A program made the position numbers and the translations under genes. 6,741 nt of DNA from CAZJBP01 sp964544115. Lineage in GTDB: Bacteria > Verrucomicrobiota > Kiritimatiellia > UBA8416 > JADHWI01. The DNA is taken from the NCBI GenBank assembly GCA_964544115.1, contig CAZJBP010000187.1, positions 1 through 6,741 on the forward strand, in the 5' to 3' direction. The notes beneath the pieces are model-generated. The model was not told where the DNA came from. It saw only the letters and a program-made list of their open reading frames with translations, and did no database searches. Shown piece after piece: positions 1 through 6,606 of this stretch (the stretch's first letter is position 1; each line of letters begins with the position of its first letter).

Positions 1-1
1 C

Positions 2-970
2 AAGGTGGCGGTCATCGGCAGCGGGCCTGCCGGCATCACCGTGGCGGCCGACGTGCGGCGCGAGGGGCATCACGTGACGATGTTCGAGGCCTTCCACAAG
101 CCCGGCGGCGTGCTGATGTACGGAATCCCCGAGTTCCGTCTGCCGAAGCGCATTGTCGAACTGGAGATCGAGACGTTGCGCCGCATGGGCGTGGAGATCC
201 GCACGAACTTCGTGGTCGGCCGCACGCGCACCGTGCGCGACCTGATGGCGAAGGACGGTTTCGAGGCGGTGTTCATCGGCACCGGTGCGGGACTTCCCAA
301 GTTCATGAACATCGAGGGCGAGAACCTCGTGGGCGTGTTCTCGGCCAACGAATACCTGACCCGCGCCAACCTGATGCGCGCCTACGACGCCGACCGCGCC
401 GACACGCCGATCCGCCGCGCGCGCAAGGTCGCCGTCCTGGGCGGCGGCAACGTGGCCATGGATGCCGCGCGGACGGCGCTGCGCCTGGGGGCGGCCGAGG
501 TGCACCTGGTGTACCGCCGCACGGAGAAGGAGATGCCCGCGCGCGTGGAGGAGGTCCACCACGCCCGCGAGGAGGGCGTCGAGTTCCATATGCTGCAGAA
601 CGCCAAGCGCATCCTCGGCGACGAGTCTGGCTGCGTGACCGAAATCGAGTGCCTGCGCTACGAACTGGGCGAGCCGGACGCCTCCGGCCGCCGTCGCCCG
701 GTGGAGGTTTCCGGCAGTGAGTTTCTGATGGCGGTGGACACGGTGATCGTCGCCATCGGCAACGACTCCAACCCCCTGATCAGCCAGACCACCCCCGAGA
801 TCAAGTCTAACAAGTACGGCAACGTGCTGGTCGACGAGAACAACCAGACCTCGATGCCGCGCGTGTTCGCCGGCGGGGACATTGTCCTCGGCGCCGCCAC
901 GGTCATCCGCGCCATGGGCGAAGGCCGCCGGGCCGCCGCGGCCATCAACCGGCTGCTGGCGGGCGGCTAG
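2..970 (+). CDS. gltA: NADPH-dependent glutamate synthase small subunit / NfnB-like flavoprotein, 5'-truncated by window edge
   Basis: This is the FAD- and NAD(P)H-binding part of a pyridine-nucleotide-disulfide-type oxidoreductase. The family passes electrons between NADPH and FAD, either for glutamate synthesis or in NfnB/sulfide-dehydrogenase-type complexes. Numbering from the GTG at position 5, the sequence shows the FAD dinucleotide motif GSGPAG (residues 5-10), HKPGGVLMYGIPEFRLPK (31-48), the NADPH motif GGGNVA (146-151), VYRRTEKEMPARVEEV (169-184) and the C-terminal FAD signature FAGGDIVLGAATVIRAMGEG (288-307). The reading frame is open to the window start (an AAG codon precedes the GTG), so that GTG is internal. 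Full-length members have roughly 460-480 residues; about 140 N-terminal residues, including the Fe-S cluster region, lie outside. Family membership is clear. Choosing between glutamate synthase and ferredoxin:NADP oxidoreductase needs the missing N-terminus and the upstream neighbour. Confidence 0.9.
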   Translation, partial: KVAVIGSGPAGITVAADVRREGHHVTMFEAFHKPGGVLMYGIPEFRLPKRIVELEIETLRRMGVEIRTNFVVGRTRTVRDLMAKDGFEAVFIGTGAGLPKFMNIEGENLVGVFSANEYLTRANLMRAYDADRADTPIRRARKVAVLGGGNVAMDAARTALRLGAAEVHLVYRRTEKEMPARVEEVHHAREEGVEFHMLQNAKRILGDESGCVTEIECLRYELGEPDASGRRRPVEVSGSEFLMAVDTVIVAIGNDSNPLISQTTPEIKSNKYGNVLVDENNQTSMPRVFAGGDIVLGAATVIRAMGEGRRAAAAINRLLAGG

Positions 971-973
971 CCA

Positions 974-990
974 TCCACACGGGCGGTGGA
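974..990. repeat. Short inverted repeat in gap after gltA
   Basis: TCCAC (974-978) and GTGGA (986-990) are perfect complements around a 7-nt loop. ACCC (992-995) and GGGT (1001-1004) could form a second short stem just downstream. Neither is followed by a T-run, so a rho-independent terminator is not supported. In a GC-rich gap this may be chance. I see no convincing -35/-10 promoter in 971-1039. Confidence 0.25.
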
Positions 991-1029
991 CACCCGGCGG
1001 GGGTTCTGTTACGGTGCTCGCCATCCGAT

Positions 1030-1037
1030 GGGAGAGA
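1030..1037 (+). promoter_or_regulatory. Shine-Dalgarno site of gmhA
   Basis: The purine run GGGAGAGA lies just upstream of the ATG at 1040. It decides the start: the in-frame ATG at 1028 and a further-upstream in-frame GTG at 986 have no such site, and starting at 1040 gives the family's normal N-terminus. Confidence 0.6.
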
Positions 1038-1039
1038 CC

Positions 1040-1612
1040 ATGTCCGTCCACCGCATCCAGAGCCTGGTTCGAGACAGCGCGGTCGCGATAGCAGGCCTGA
1101 GCGCCCAGGCCGGGGCGATCGAGGTCGTCTGCGCGGCCGTCGTGGGCGTGCTGCGGTCGGGCGGCAAGGTGCTGACCGCCGGCAACGGGGGCAGCGCAGC
1201 CGAAGCCCTGCACATGGCCGAGGAGCTGACCGGGCGCTTCCGCGGAAACCGGCCCTCTCTGCCGGGCATCTGCCTGGCAGCCGATCCGACGGCCCTGACG
1301 TGCATCGGCAACGACTTCGGATTCGACGCGGTGTTCAGCCGCCAGGTCGAGGGGCTGGGGCGGGCCGGTGACGCGCTGGTCCTGTTTTCAACGAGCGGGC
1401 GGGCGGCCAACCTGTCCCGGGCGCTGGAGGCGGCCCGCGCGAAGGGCCTGCTGACCGTGGCGTTCCTTGGCCGCGATGGCGGCGCCCTGGCCGGGCGCGC
1501 GGACCACGAGATCATCGTCGCCTGCGCGGTAACCGAGCGGATTCAGGAGGCGCACCAGGTGCTGCTGCACGTGGTGCTGGACGCGGTGGAGGAGGCCTTT
1601 CCGGCGACATGA
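1040..1612 (+). CDS. gmhA: Phosphoheptose isomerase (sedoheptulose 7-phosphate isomerase)
   Basis: A 190-residue cytoplasmic SIS-domain enzyme. It converts sedoheptulose 7-phosphate to D-glycero-D-manno-heptose 7-phosphate, the first step toward the ADP- or GDP-heptose used in LPS cores or other surface glycans. Visible motifs are the phosphosugar-binding loop GNGGSAAE (48-55), LHMAEELTGRF (57-67), FSTSGRAANL (116-125) and TERIQEAHQVLLH (165-177). The zinc and catalytic residues of E. coli GmhA (H61, E65, Q172, H180) correspond to H58, E62, Q169 and H177 at a constant offset of three, so the enzyme should be active. Length is normal for the family. It starts 69 bp after the gltA-like gene, and its stop overlaps the next start in ATGA. 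DiaA-like SIS proteins are the main alternative, but the intact active site argues for GmhA. Confidence 0.92.
   Translation: MSVHRIQSLVRDSAVAIAGLSAQAGAIEVVCAAVVGVLRSGGKVLTAGNGGSAAEALHMAEELTGRFRGNRPSLPGICLAADPTALTCIGNDFGFDAVFSRQVEGLGRAGDALVLFSTSGRAANLSRALEAARAKGLLTVAFLGRDGGALAGRADHEIIVACAVTERIQEAHQVLLHVVLDAVEEAFPAT
1588..1595 (+). promoter_or_regulatory. Shine-Dalgarno-like site inside the gmhA 3' end
   Basis: GGAGGAGG within the last codons of gmhA lies 13 nt before the ATG at 1609. The spacing is longer than ideal, but together with the ATGA stop/start overlap it fits translational coupling of the secreted-protein gene to gmhA. Confidence 0.45.
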
Positions 1613-2430
1613 AGACACTTACGCGATGGATGCTGACGGCGCTGGTCGCCATGCTCGCATGGGCGGCTCCGCAGGCCCAGGCGCAGGTGCGCCTGCTCCT
1701 GCGGTTTGAGCATGCGTCCTATCTCCAGTTTGAAACGGTGAACGCCTACGTGTCCATCTACAACGATGCCGATCAGCCGCTGTGCATCGGGAATGGCTCG
1801 TCGAACCTGTTCTCCGAGCTGTCGTTCATGATCGGCCAGCAGCGCGACGACTGGCTCGACAAGCGCAAGGCCGGCGCGGTTCTCGAGGGCCTGGTGCTTG
1901 AACCGGGCGAGCAGCGGGATGTGGCGATCGACATTTCCCGCCCCTACGATCTGAGCGCCATGGGCCGTTACCAGGTGCAGGCGGTTCTGCGGGATAAGGG
2001 CGCGGTGACGGCGGTTTCTCCGCAGGAATCCGTGGAGATTGTGCGCGGAATCGAGATCGAACGGGTGGAGCGGGCCGTGCCAGGGCTCCCCGACCGACTG
2101 CGCACCTACAGCGTTCGCTACTGGCGTCGAAACCGCTTCGAATATGCCTTTCTGTCGGTGGACGAGGAGCCGGGGCGGGTGAACTACGGCGTGTACCAAC
2201 TCGGGAAGATTGTGAGGACGGAGCGCCCGACCATCCTGGTTGAACGGGACGGGAAGGTCACCGTGCGCCACCTCTGCGCGCCCGACAGCGTCATCCGCAC
2301 CGTGTTCATGTCCGAGGAGGACGGCATGCGGTTCGTCGACCAGCGCTACGAGAATCTGGATGGAACGCCCTTTCCCGAGGGCGCCACCCGCCGCCGCCTG
2401 CCCCTGCCGATGCCGACGGTGATCCGGTAA
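1609..2430 (+). CDS. Secreted protein of unknown function with a probable Ig-like N-terminal domain
   Basis: A 273-residue protein I do not recognise. Residues 1-25 form a classic Sec signal peptide: positive MKTLTR, a hydrophobic stretch LTALVAMLAWAA, then PQAQA with a likely signal-peptidase I cut after A25. There is no lipobox cysteine. Residues about 26-145 look beta-rich. The pattern FETVNAYVSIYNDADQPL (41-58), followed later by LEPGEQRDVAIDIS and GRYQVQAVL, resembles extracellular Ig-like or BsuPI-like beta-sandwich domains; this is inferred from pattern only. The C-terminal half (about 146-273) has mixed charge and no catalytic motif I can name, and it has no transmembrane segment. The gene overlaps gmhA by 4 nt (ATGA), so the two are probably co-translated. 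A role in the envelope is plausible but unproven. Confidence 0.8.
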   Translation: MKTLTRWMLTALVAMLAWAAPQAQAQVRLLLRFEHASYLQFETVNAYVSIYNDADQPLCIGNGSSNLFSELSFMIGQQRDDWLDKRKAGAVLEGLVLEPGEQRDVAIDISRPYDLSAMGRYQVQAVLRDKGAVTAVSPQESVEIVRGIEIERVERAVPGLPDRLRTYSVRYWRRNRFEYAFLSVDEEPGRVNYGVYQLGKIVRTERPTILVERDGKVTVRHLCAPDSVIRTVFMSEEDGMRFVDQRYENLDGTPFPEGATRRRLPLPMPTVIR

Positions 2431-2452
2431 CGAACCTCGATATCCTATCGGA

Positions 2453-2462
2453 GTTGCGCAAC
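2453..2462. repeat. Perfect 10-bp palindrome in the gap before the methyltransferase gene
   Basis: GTTGCGCAAC is self-complementary. It is preceded by CGATA(tcc)TATCG (2438-2450) and followed by the 8-bp palindrome GGCCGGCC (2468-2475). The 69-bp gap 2431-2499 could hold an operator or the start signals of the downstream four-gene unit, but no promoter box or terminator T-run is evident. Short palindromes arise easily by chance in GC-rich DNA. Confidence 0.35.
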
Positions 2463-2475
2463 CGCACGGCCGGCC

Positions 2476-2496
2476 CCCTGATGCCAAGGAACAGGG
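2476..2496 (+). promoter_or_regulatory. Ribosome-binding region of the methyltransferase gene, with a weak stem around it
   Basis: AAGGA (2486-2490) is the best Shine-Dalgarno match for the ATG at 2500, with a 9-nt spacer. It sits in an 11-nt loop between CCCTG (2476-2480) and CAGGG (2492-2496), which are perfect complements. A 5-bp stem is too short to claim regulation. Confidence 0.35.
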
Positions 2497-2499
2497 CTC

Positions 2500-3441
2500 A
2501 TGACACAGGACACGCACGCCCCCACCGTCGCGAATGCATGGGCCGATCTGCTGGAATCGGCCGCGTGCCCGGTGTGTGCAACGGAGGGGGTGGCCGTCTA
2601 TCGACACGGAGATCTTCAACTCGGCGGCGAAGGGGAATTCGGACAACGTCACTGCCGGCAATGCGGAGGGTATTTTCTTTCGCCGCGGGTCCGGGAGAGT
2701 CGGATCGGCGAGTTCTATCCCGAGGCCTATCTGCCGTATCTCGCGAATCGTGATCCCGGGCTCATCGCCGCCGTGTTCGGGCTGGGACCGCGCCGCAGAC
2801 GGATTGTCGAGCGATTCGTCCGCCGCGGCCGAATCCTCGACGTGGGCTGCGGGAACGGCGAGTTCTTGCGCGCCTGCGACGCCGGCGCATGGGAACGCTA
2901 TGCGGTGGACGTGAAGCGCCATCTCCCGCCCGATGCCGCGATCCCGTTTTACGAGGGGGCGTTCGATCACGCTCCGCCCCCGTTCCCGGCCATGGACGCC
3001 ATCACGCTCTGGCACGTCTTCGAGCACCTCTATCATCCCGCCGCGGCGCTCGCGAACGCCGCGGCTCTGCTCAAGCCCGAGGGACTGCTCTTCCTGGCGA
3101 TTCCGGATCTGCGCTGCCTCGAGAGGTCGGTCTTCGGACGTTCATGGATGGGCTGGGATCCGCCGCGACACATCGCCACGTACTCGGGCGCCGGCATCGC
3201 GGAGCTGGCCGGGCGCGCCGGGTTCCGGATCGTGGACACACGCGCCGACCCATGCGCCAGCGGCATGCTGGCCATGAACATCGACTGGGCGCTGCGTTCC
3301 TTCGGCCTCAAGACACAACTCCATCGATCACTGCTCGCCAGGGCTCTCCTCTTCCCTCTCGCGCTCGCTTCCGTGGCGATCGGCCTCGCGCCGGCGAGAG
3401 TCTACATCCTCAAACGGCTGCGGGACGATGGACGCGAATGA
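2500..3441 (+). CDS. Class I SAM-dependent methyltransferase with N-terminal zinc ribbon
   Basis: A 313-residue protein of the type found in polysaccharide and glycan clusters. Residues 23-55 hold two cysteine pairs, CPVC (23-26) and CRQCG (52-56), a probable zinc ribbon. The SAM-binding motif I is ILDVGCGNGEFL (112-123), with an acidic motif II residue D137 in YAVD and the post-motif region DAITLWHVFEHLYHP (166-180). LKPEGLLFLAIPD (191-203) and GWDPPRHIATYS (218-229) match the family's later signatures. Residues about 281-300 are strongly hydrophobic and may touch the membrane. The acceptor (sugar hydroxyl, amino group or other) cannot be read from the sequence. The gene leads a four-gene unit; its TGA overlaps the next ATG as ATGA at 3438-3441. 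Confidence 0.88.
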   Translation: MTQDTHAPTVANAWADLLESAACPVCATEGVAVYRHGDLQLGGEGEFGQRHCRQCGGYFLSPRVRESRIGEFYPEAYLPYLANRDPGLIAAVFGLGPRRRRIVERFVRRGRILDVGCGNGEFLRACDAGAWERYAVDVKRHLPPDAAIPFYEGAFDHAPPPFPAMDAITLWHVFEHLYHPAAALANAAALLKPEGLLFLAIPDLRCLERSVFGRSWMGWDPPRHIATYSGAGIAELAGRAGFRIVDTRADPCASGMLAMNIDWALRSFGLKTQLHRSLLARALLFPLALASVAIGLAPARVYILKRLRDDGRE

Positions 3442-4622
3442 GAAGCCACGAACGCAAACGCGGTCTTGTGCAGTCGCCGCGGCTGGCCTGGGATGTTCTG
3501 GTCCGTGGACGGTATGCGTTTGTCTATGACCAGATGCCCGTGACGGTTACCGGCATGTCGGCCGCCAAGCGGATGAATCTTTGCCGCTCGGGCGGCAACC
3601 TCCTGTATCGTCGGCTCCATCCGTGGAGCCTGCCGCTGCACATGCAGTTCGAGTTGACCAACTACTGCAACTTGCGCTGTCCCGTCTGTCCGACCGGCGC
3701 CAACACGGTCGAGCGTCGGCCTGCTGCCATGGACGTCGGGCTGTTCGAGCGGGTCATGGAAGAAGTCGGGCCGTATCTGCTGACGGCATCGTTGTGGGCG
3801 TGGGGCGAGCCGCTCCTGCACCCGCGGCTGGAAGAGATACTGCGCGTGGCGCGGAGGTATCCCGTGGCGCTCCTGCTTTCGACCAACGGGCAGGTGCTCG
3901 ATGACGAACGCATTCAGGCGGCGCTGCTCCGGCACTCCCCCGCGCACCTCATCGTGGCGATTGACGGGCTGACCGACGATACCAACTCACGGTTCCGTGC
4001 CGGTGCGCGCCTGAAACCGGCGCTTGAGGGTGTGCGTCGCCTGGCCGATCAGAAGCGGCGTAGCGGGCGATCGCTGCCCCTGCTGCACATGCGCTACATC
4101 GTGATGAAACATAACCAGCACGAGTTGCCGCGCGTTGAGGCGTTCGCCCGCGAGAACGGCTTCGATCTGTTGAGCCTGAGGACGCTGTCGGTGATCGATA
4201 CGGAGTTGCCGGACGCGGTGCACGGCGCGTTCGTTCCCGATGCGGCGCGTTGGCGGGCCTACGCGTACGACGGCGGCGAGCGGGTGCGGCGCAGCGGATT
4301 TATTTGCCAGGAGCCGTTCTGGTTTCCGACGCTGCTGGCCGACGGCACGGTGGTTGCCTGCGAGCAGGATTACAACGCCCAGCAGTCCATCGGCAAGGTG
4401 TCCGAAAGCGCTTCCTTCGTCGACGTATGGCGCAGCGAGAATGCGGCCGAGGTGCGGCGGATCATCCGCGACCGCGCCAAGGAGTTGAGTTTCTGCCGGA
4501 ACTGCCCGTATTCCGGCCGCTCGGGCACGGATGCCAGCGTGGAGGCGGTGTTCCTCAACGATGGGATAGACTTCGCCAACGTGGTCGCCCTGCAAATGAA
4601 GGAGGTCAGCGATGCCGTCTGA
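3438..4622 (+). CDS. Radical SAM/SPASM domain protein
   Basis: A 394-residue enzyme expected to cleave SAM reductively at a [4Fe-4S] cluster and start radical chemistry. The cluster motif CxxxCxxC is NYCNLRCPVC (C77, C81, C84). It is followed by the SAM-binding GEP in WAWGEPLLHPR (120-130), LLLSTNGQ (145-152) and AIDG (174-177). The C-terminal part carries further cysteines, C290 in FICQEP, C308 in VACEQD, and C353/C356 in FCRNC. This pattern fits a SPASM or twitch auxiliary cluster domain. About 70 basic residues precede the radical SAM core. I start the gene at 3438 because that ATG overlaps the methyltransferase stop (ATGA). The frame stays open far upstream, but that part is the out-of-frame shadow of the methyltransferase gene. 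The substrate is unknown: relatives act on peptides, sugars or cyclitols. There is no small peptide gene beside it, so a glycan substrate seems likelier. Confidence 0.88.
   Translation: MRSHERKRGLVQSPRLAWDVLVRGRYAFVYDQMPVTVTGMSAAKRMNLCRSGGNLLYRRLHPWSLPLHMQFELTNYCNLRCPVCPTGANTVERRPAAMDVGLFERVMEEVGPYLLTASLWAWGEPLLHPRLEEILRVARRYPVALLLSTNGQVLDDERIQAALLRHSPAHLIVAIDGLTDDTNSRFRAGARLKPALEGVRRLADQKRRSGRSLPLLHMRYIVMKHNQHELPRVEAFARENGFDLLSLRTLSVIDTELPDAVHGAFVPDAARWRAYAYDGGERVRRSGFICQEPFWFPTLLADGTVVACEQDYNAQQSIGKVSESASFVDVWRSENAAEVRRIIRDRAKELSFCRNCPYSGRSGTDASVEAVFLNDGIDFANVVALQMKEVSDAV
4599..4606 (+). promoter_or_regulatory. Strong Shine-Dalgarno site of the Gfo/Idh gene
   Basis: AAGGAGGT is a near-perfect complement of the 16S rRNA 3' end. 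It lies inside the radical SAM gene, 5 nt before the ATG at 4612, and fixes that start despite the 11-nt overlap of the two genes. It is the strongest ribosome-binding site in the window. Confidence 0.75.
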
Positions 4623-5658
4623 TCCGCGCATCGTGCGTCTTGGCCTGATCGGATGTGGTCGGGTGGCCGTCGAGCGGCATCTGCCGGCGCTGCGGCACGT
4701 CGACGGGTTTCGGCTGGTTGCCGTGGCGGACAGCGACGCCGCGCGACTGGCCCCGTTCGACGTCGCTCAGCGGCACCTGGACTACCGTGAGCTGTTGGAG
4801 CGATCCGACGTGGACGCCGTCGGCATCCTGACGCCGACCGCCTCTCACGTGGACATTGCGCTGGCCGCGCTCGCAGCGGGAAAGCATGTGCTCATTGAAA
4901 AACCACTCGCGTTGAACGTCGCCGAGTGCGACCGCCTGATCGAGCGGGCGGCAGTGTCGCCCGGCAAAGTGGTGGTCGGGTTCAACCTGCGCTGGCACCG
5001 CCTCGTCCGTCGTGCCCGCCTGCTCGTGGCCGGCGGAGCGCTCGGCCGCGTGACGGCGATCCGCAGTGCGTATACGCACGAGCGAACCGGAGACAACGCG
5101 CCCGACTGGCACCGCAAACGGGAGTCCGGCGGCGGCGTGCTGCTCAATGAAGCCGTCCATCACTTTGATCTCTGGCACCACCTGCTCGGGGCCGAGGTAG
5201 AGCAGATCTTCGCTGCGACCCGACACTCCTCGCGCTACGAGGACGAGTGCAGCGCCGTCACGGCCACCCTTGAGGGTGGCGTTCTGGCAACCGGCATCTT
5301 CGCCTTTCGGACCAGCGCGAACAGCGAAATCGAGATATTCGGCGAGAAAGGCCGTCTCTGCCTGAACTGTTACCGGTTTGACGGCCTTGAGTTCTACCCT
5401 TGGTCCGGTTATCCGGGCGATCCGCGCGACCGGTTCGGCAAGTGGGTTGCGGCGGCCAGGGAACTGCCGGCTGCGCTGTCGGTGCTGCGCCGTGGCGGCG
5501 AGTTTGCAGACACGTTCCGCGGCCTTTGGCAGCATTTCCACGACTGCATCAGCGGGAACCGGCCGTCGGAATGCACTCTTCAGGACGGCAAACGCGCCAT
5601 CGAGGTCGCCGCTGCCAGCGTCGCCTCCGCGTCTGCGGGAAAGCCGGTCCGAATATGA
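4612..5658 (+). CDS. Gfo/Idh/MocA family NAD(P)-dependent oxidoreductase
   Basis: A 348-residue cytoplasmic protein of the normal family length. The N-terminal Rossmann fold has GLIGCGRVA (11-19, the GxGxxA nucleotide motif), an acidic residue after beta-2 in VAVADSD (37-42), GILTPTASHVD (71-81) and the signature HVLIEKPLALN (92-102) with the conserved lysine K97. The C-terminal substrate domain includes GGGVLLNEAVHHFDLW (173-188). Family enzymes oxidise or reduce sugars, inositols or nucleotide sugars. In the usual DxxxH catalytic pair the aspartate is replaced by N179, while the histidine (H183) is present. It overlaps the radical SAM gene by 11 nt and the glycosyltransferase start by ATGA, so co-expression is very likely. 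An NDP-sugar 3-dehydrogenase-like role is possible, but the substrate is not determined. Confidence 0.9.
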   Translation: MPSDPRIVRLGLIGCGRVAVERHLPALRHVDGFRLVAVADSDAARLAPFDVAQRHLDYRELLERSDVDAVGILTPTASHVDIALAALAAGKHVLIEKPLALNVAECDRLIERAAVSPGKVVVGFNLRWHRLVRRARLLVAGGALGRVTAIRSAYTHERTGDNAPDWHRKRESGGGVLLNEAVHHFDLWHHLLGAEVEQIFAATRHSSRYEDECSAVTATLEGGVLATGIFAFRTSANSEIEIFGEKGRLCLNCYRFDGLEFYPWSGYPGDPRDRFGKWVAAARELPAALSVLRRGGEFADTFRGLWQHFHDCISGNRPSECTLQDGKRAIEVAAASVASASAGKPVRI

Positions 5659-6563
5659 TCCAGTGTTCCGTCATCGTTCCGACGCGCAATCGTCCGGGAC
5701 CCTTGTGCGAATGCTTGGCGGCATTGGGGTGCCAGGACTTTCCAAAGGACCAGTTTGAAGTGATTGTTGTGGACGACGGCAGTGATCCGCCGGTGGAGGT
5801 GCCGGTCGGGGTCCGGCTGTTGCGCCGGCCGCATACCGGCCCTGCCGCGGCCCGCAACGCCGGTGCCGCGGCTGCCCGCGGCCGCTGGCTCGCGTTCACC
5901 GACGACGACTGCCTGCCGGCGGCGGACTGGTTGACGGTGCTGGGGGTGCGGCTTTCGGCTCAGCCCGAGCATCTGATGGGCGGCGCGGTAGCCAACTCGC
6001 TGACGGACAGCCCGTCTTCCGCTGCCAGCCAGCAGCTCGTCAGCTATCTGTTCGCCCACTTCAACGCCCATCCCGACAGGCCCCGATTCTTCACCTCCAA
6101 CAACATGGCGGTCGGCGCGGCCGCGTTCCGCGATGCGGGGGGCTTCGACATCGCGATTCCGAGAGCCGCTGCGGAAGACCGCGAGTTGTGCGACCGCTGG
6201 CTGCATCAGGAACGTCCGATGGCCTTCGCGCCGGAAGCGCTCGTGCGCCATGCCCACCCGCTGACCTTGCGGGCCTTCTGCCGCCAGCATTTCAACTACG
6301 GACGCGGCGCGCACTACTTTCATCGCGCTCGCGCGCGGCGCGGCGGCGGCCCGTTGCGGATTGAGCCGTGGCGGTTCTATGCCGATCTGTTGCGCTACCC
6401 GTTCACCGTCGCCGATCCGCGGCCGTTCCGGCAGGCAGCGCTGCTGTGCGTTGCACAGGTCGCCAATGCGCTCGGCTATTTTCGGGAGCACTTTCGCCTG
6501 GCGCGGAACCCCGGCGAGGTGGAATGCAGCGAACGCGTCGGCGCCGAATATCGTTGGCGCTGA
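5655..6563 (+). CDS. Family 2 glycosyltransferase
   Basis: A 302-residue GT-A-fold enzyme that should transfer a sugar from a nucleotide donor to a glycan, lipid or protein acceptor. It shows the N-terminal SVIVPTRNRP (5-14), the nucleotide-binding VVDDGSD (38-44), HTGPAAARNAG (60-70), the metal-binding acidic motif FTDDDC (81-86), a substrate-recognition stretch FFTSNNMAVG with AGGFD (145-165), and the putative catalytic-base region AAEDRELCDRW (172-182). The C-terminal 50-60 residues are partly hydrophobic (about 241-280) without a clear transmembrane helix. I chose the ATG at 5655 because it overlaps the Gfo/Idh stop (ATGA) and begins right at the family's N-terminal strand; the frame's upstream extension is a shadow. 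It is the last gene of the four-gene unit. Donor and acceptor cannot be predicted. Confidence 0.9.
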   Translation: MIQCSVIVPTRNRPGPLCECLAALGCQDFPKDQFEVIVVDDGSDPPVEVPVGVRLLRRPHTGPAAARNAGAAAARGRWLAFTDDDCLPAADWLTVLGVRLSAQPEHLMGGAVANSLTDSPSSAASQQLVSYLFAHFNAHPDRPRFFTSNNMAVGAAAFRDAGGFDIAIPRAAAEDRELCDRWLHQERPMAFAPEALVRHAHPLTLRAFCRQHFNYGRGAHYFHRARARRGGGPLRIEPWRFYADLLRYPFTVADPRPFRQAALLCVAQVANALGYFREHFRLARNPGEVECSERVGAEYRWR

Positions 6564-6568
6564 TGTCA

Positions 6569-6585
6569 GGCAATTGCTATTTGCC
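6569..6585. repeat. Short inverted repeat between glycosyltransferase and FAD oxidoreductase genes
   Basis: GGCAA (6569-6573) and TTGCC (6581-6585) are perfect complements around a 7-nt loop, in a visibly AT-richer 43-bp gap. No T-run follows, so it is a weak candidate for a terminator or a binding site at the end of the glycan unit. Confidence 0.3.
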
Positions 6586-6606
6586 GATGGTTCGTTCGAT
6601 TCAGTA

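Noticed and set aside
974..1004. Rho-independent terminator after the gltA-like gene.
   Set aside because: The stems are only 4-5 bp and no T-run follows.
1543..3036. A 497-codon open frame on the - strand.
   Set aside because: It runs antisense across gmhA, the secreted-protein gene and the methyltransferase gene, all of which have clear motifs or gene structure. Its translation shows no coherent family motif, and long antisense frames are common in GC-rich DNA.
2889..3437. A 183-residue N-terminal extension of the radical SAM protein from an upstream ATG.
   Set aside because: The extension lies out of frame over the methyltransferase gene and reads as Arg/Ala-rich shadow sequence. The ATGA start at 3438 gives a normal protein.
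3438..4622. Radical SAM maturase of a ribosomally made peptide (RiPP).
   Set aside because: The SPASM-type cysteines would allow it, but no small precursor-peptide gene lies beside it: the flanking genes overlap directly and all are larger enzymes of glycan type.
4606..5541. A 311-codon open frame on the - strand.
   Set aside because: It mirrors the Gfo/Idh gene, whose Rossmann and EKP motifs are unmistakable. No motif was found in the reverse translation.
5400..5654. An 85-residue N-terminal extension of the glycosyltransferase.
   Set aside because: It is the shadow of the Gfo/Idh C-terminus. The GT2 fold begins directly after the ATG at 5655.
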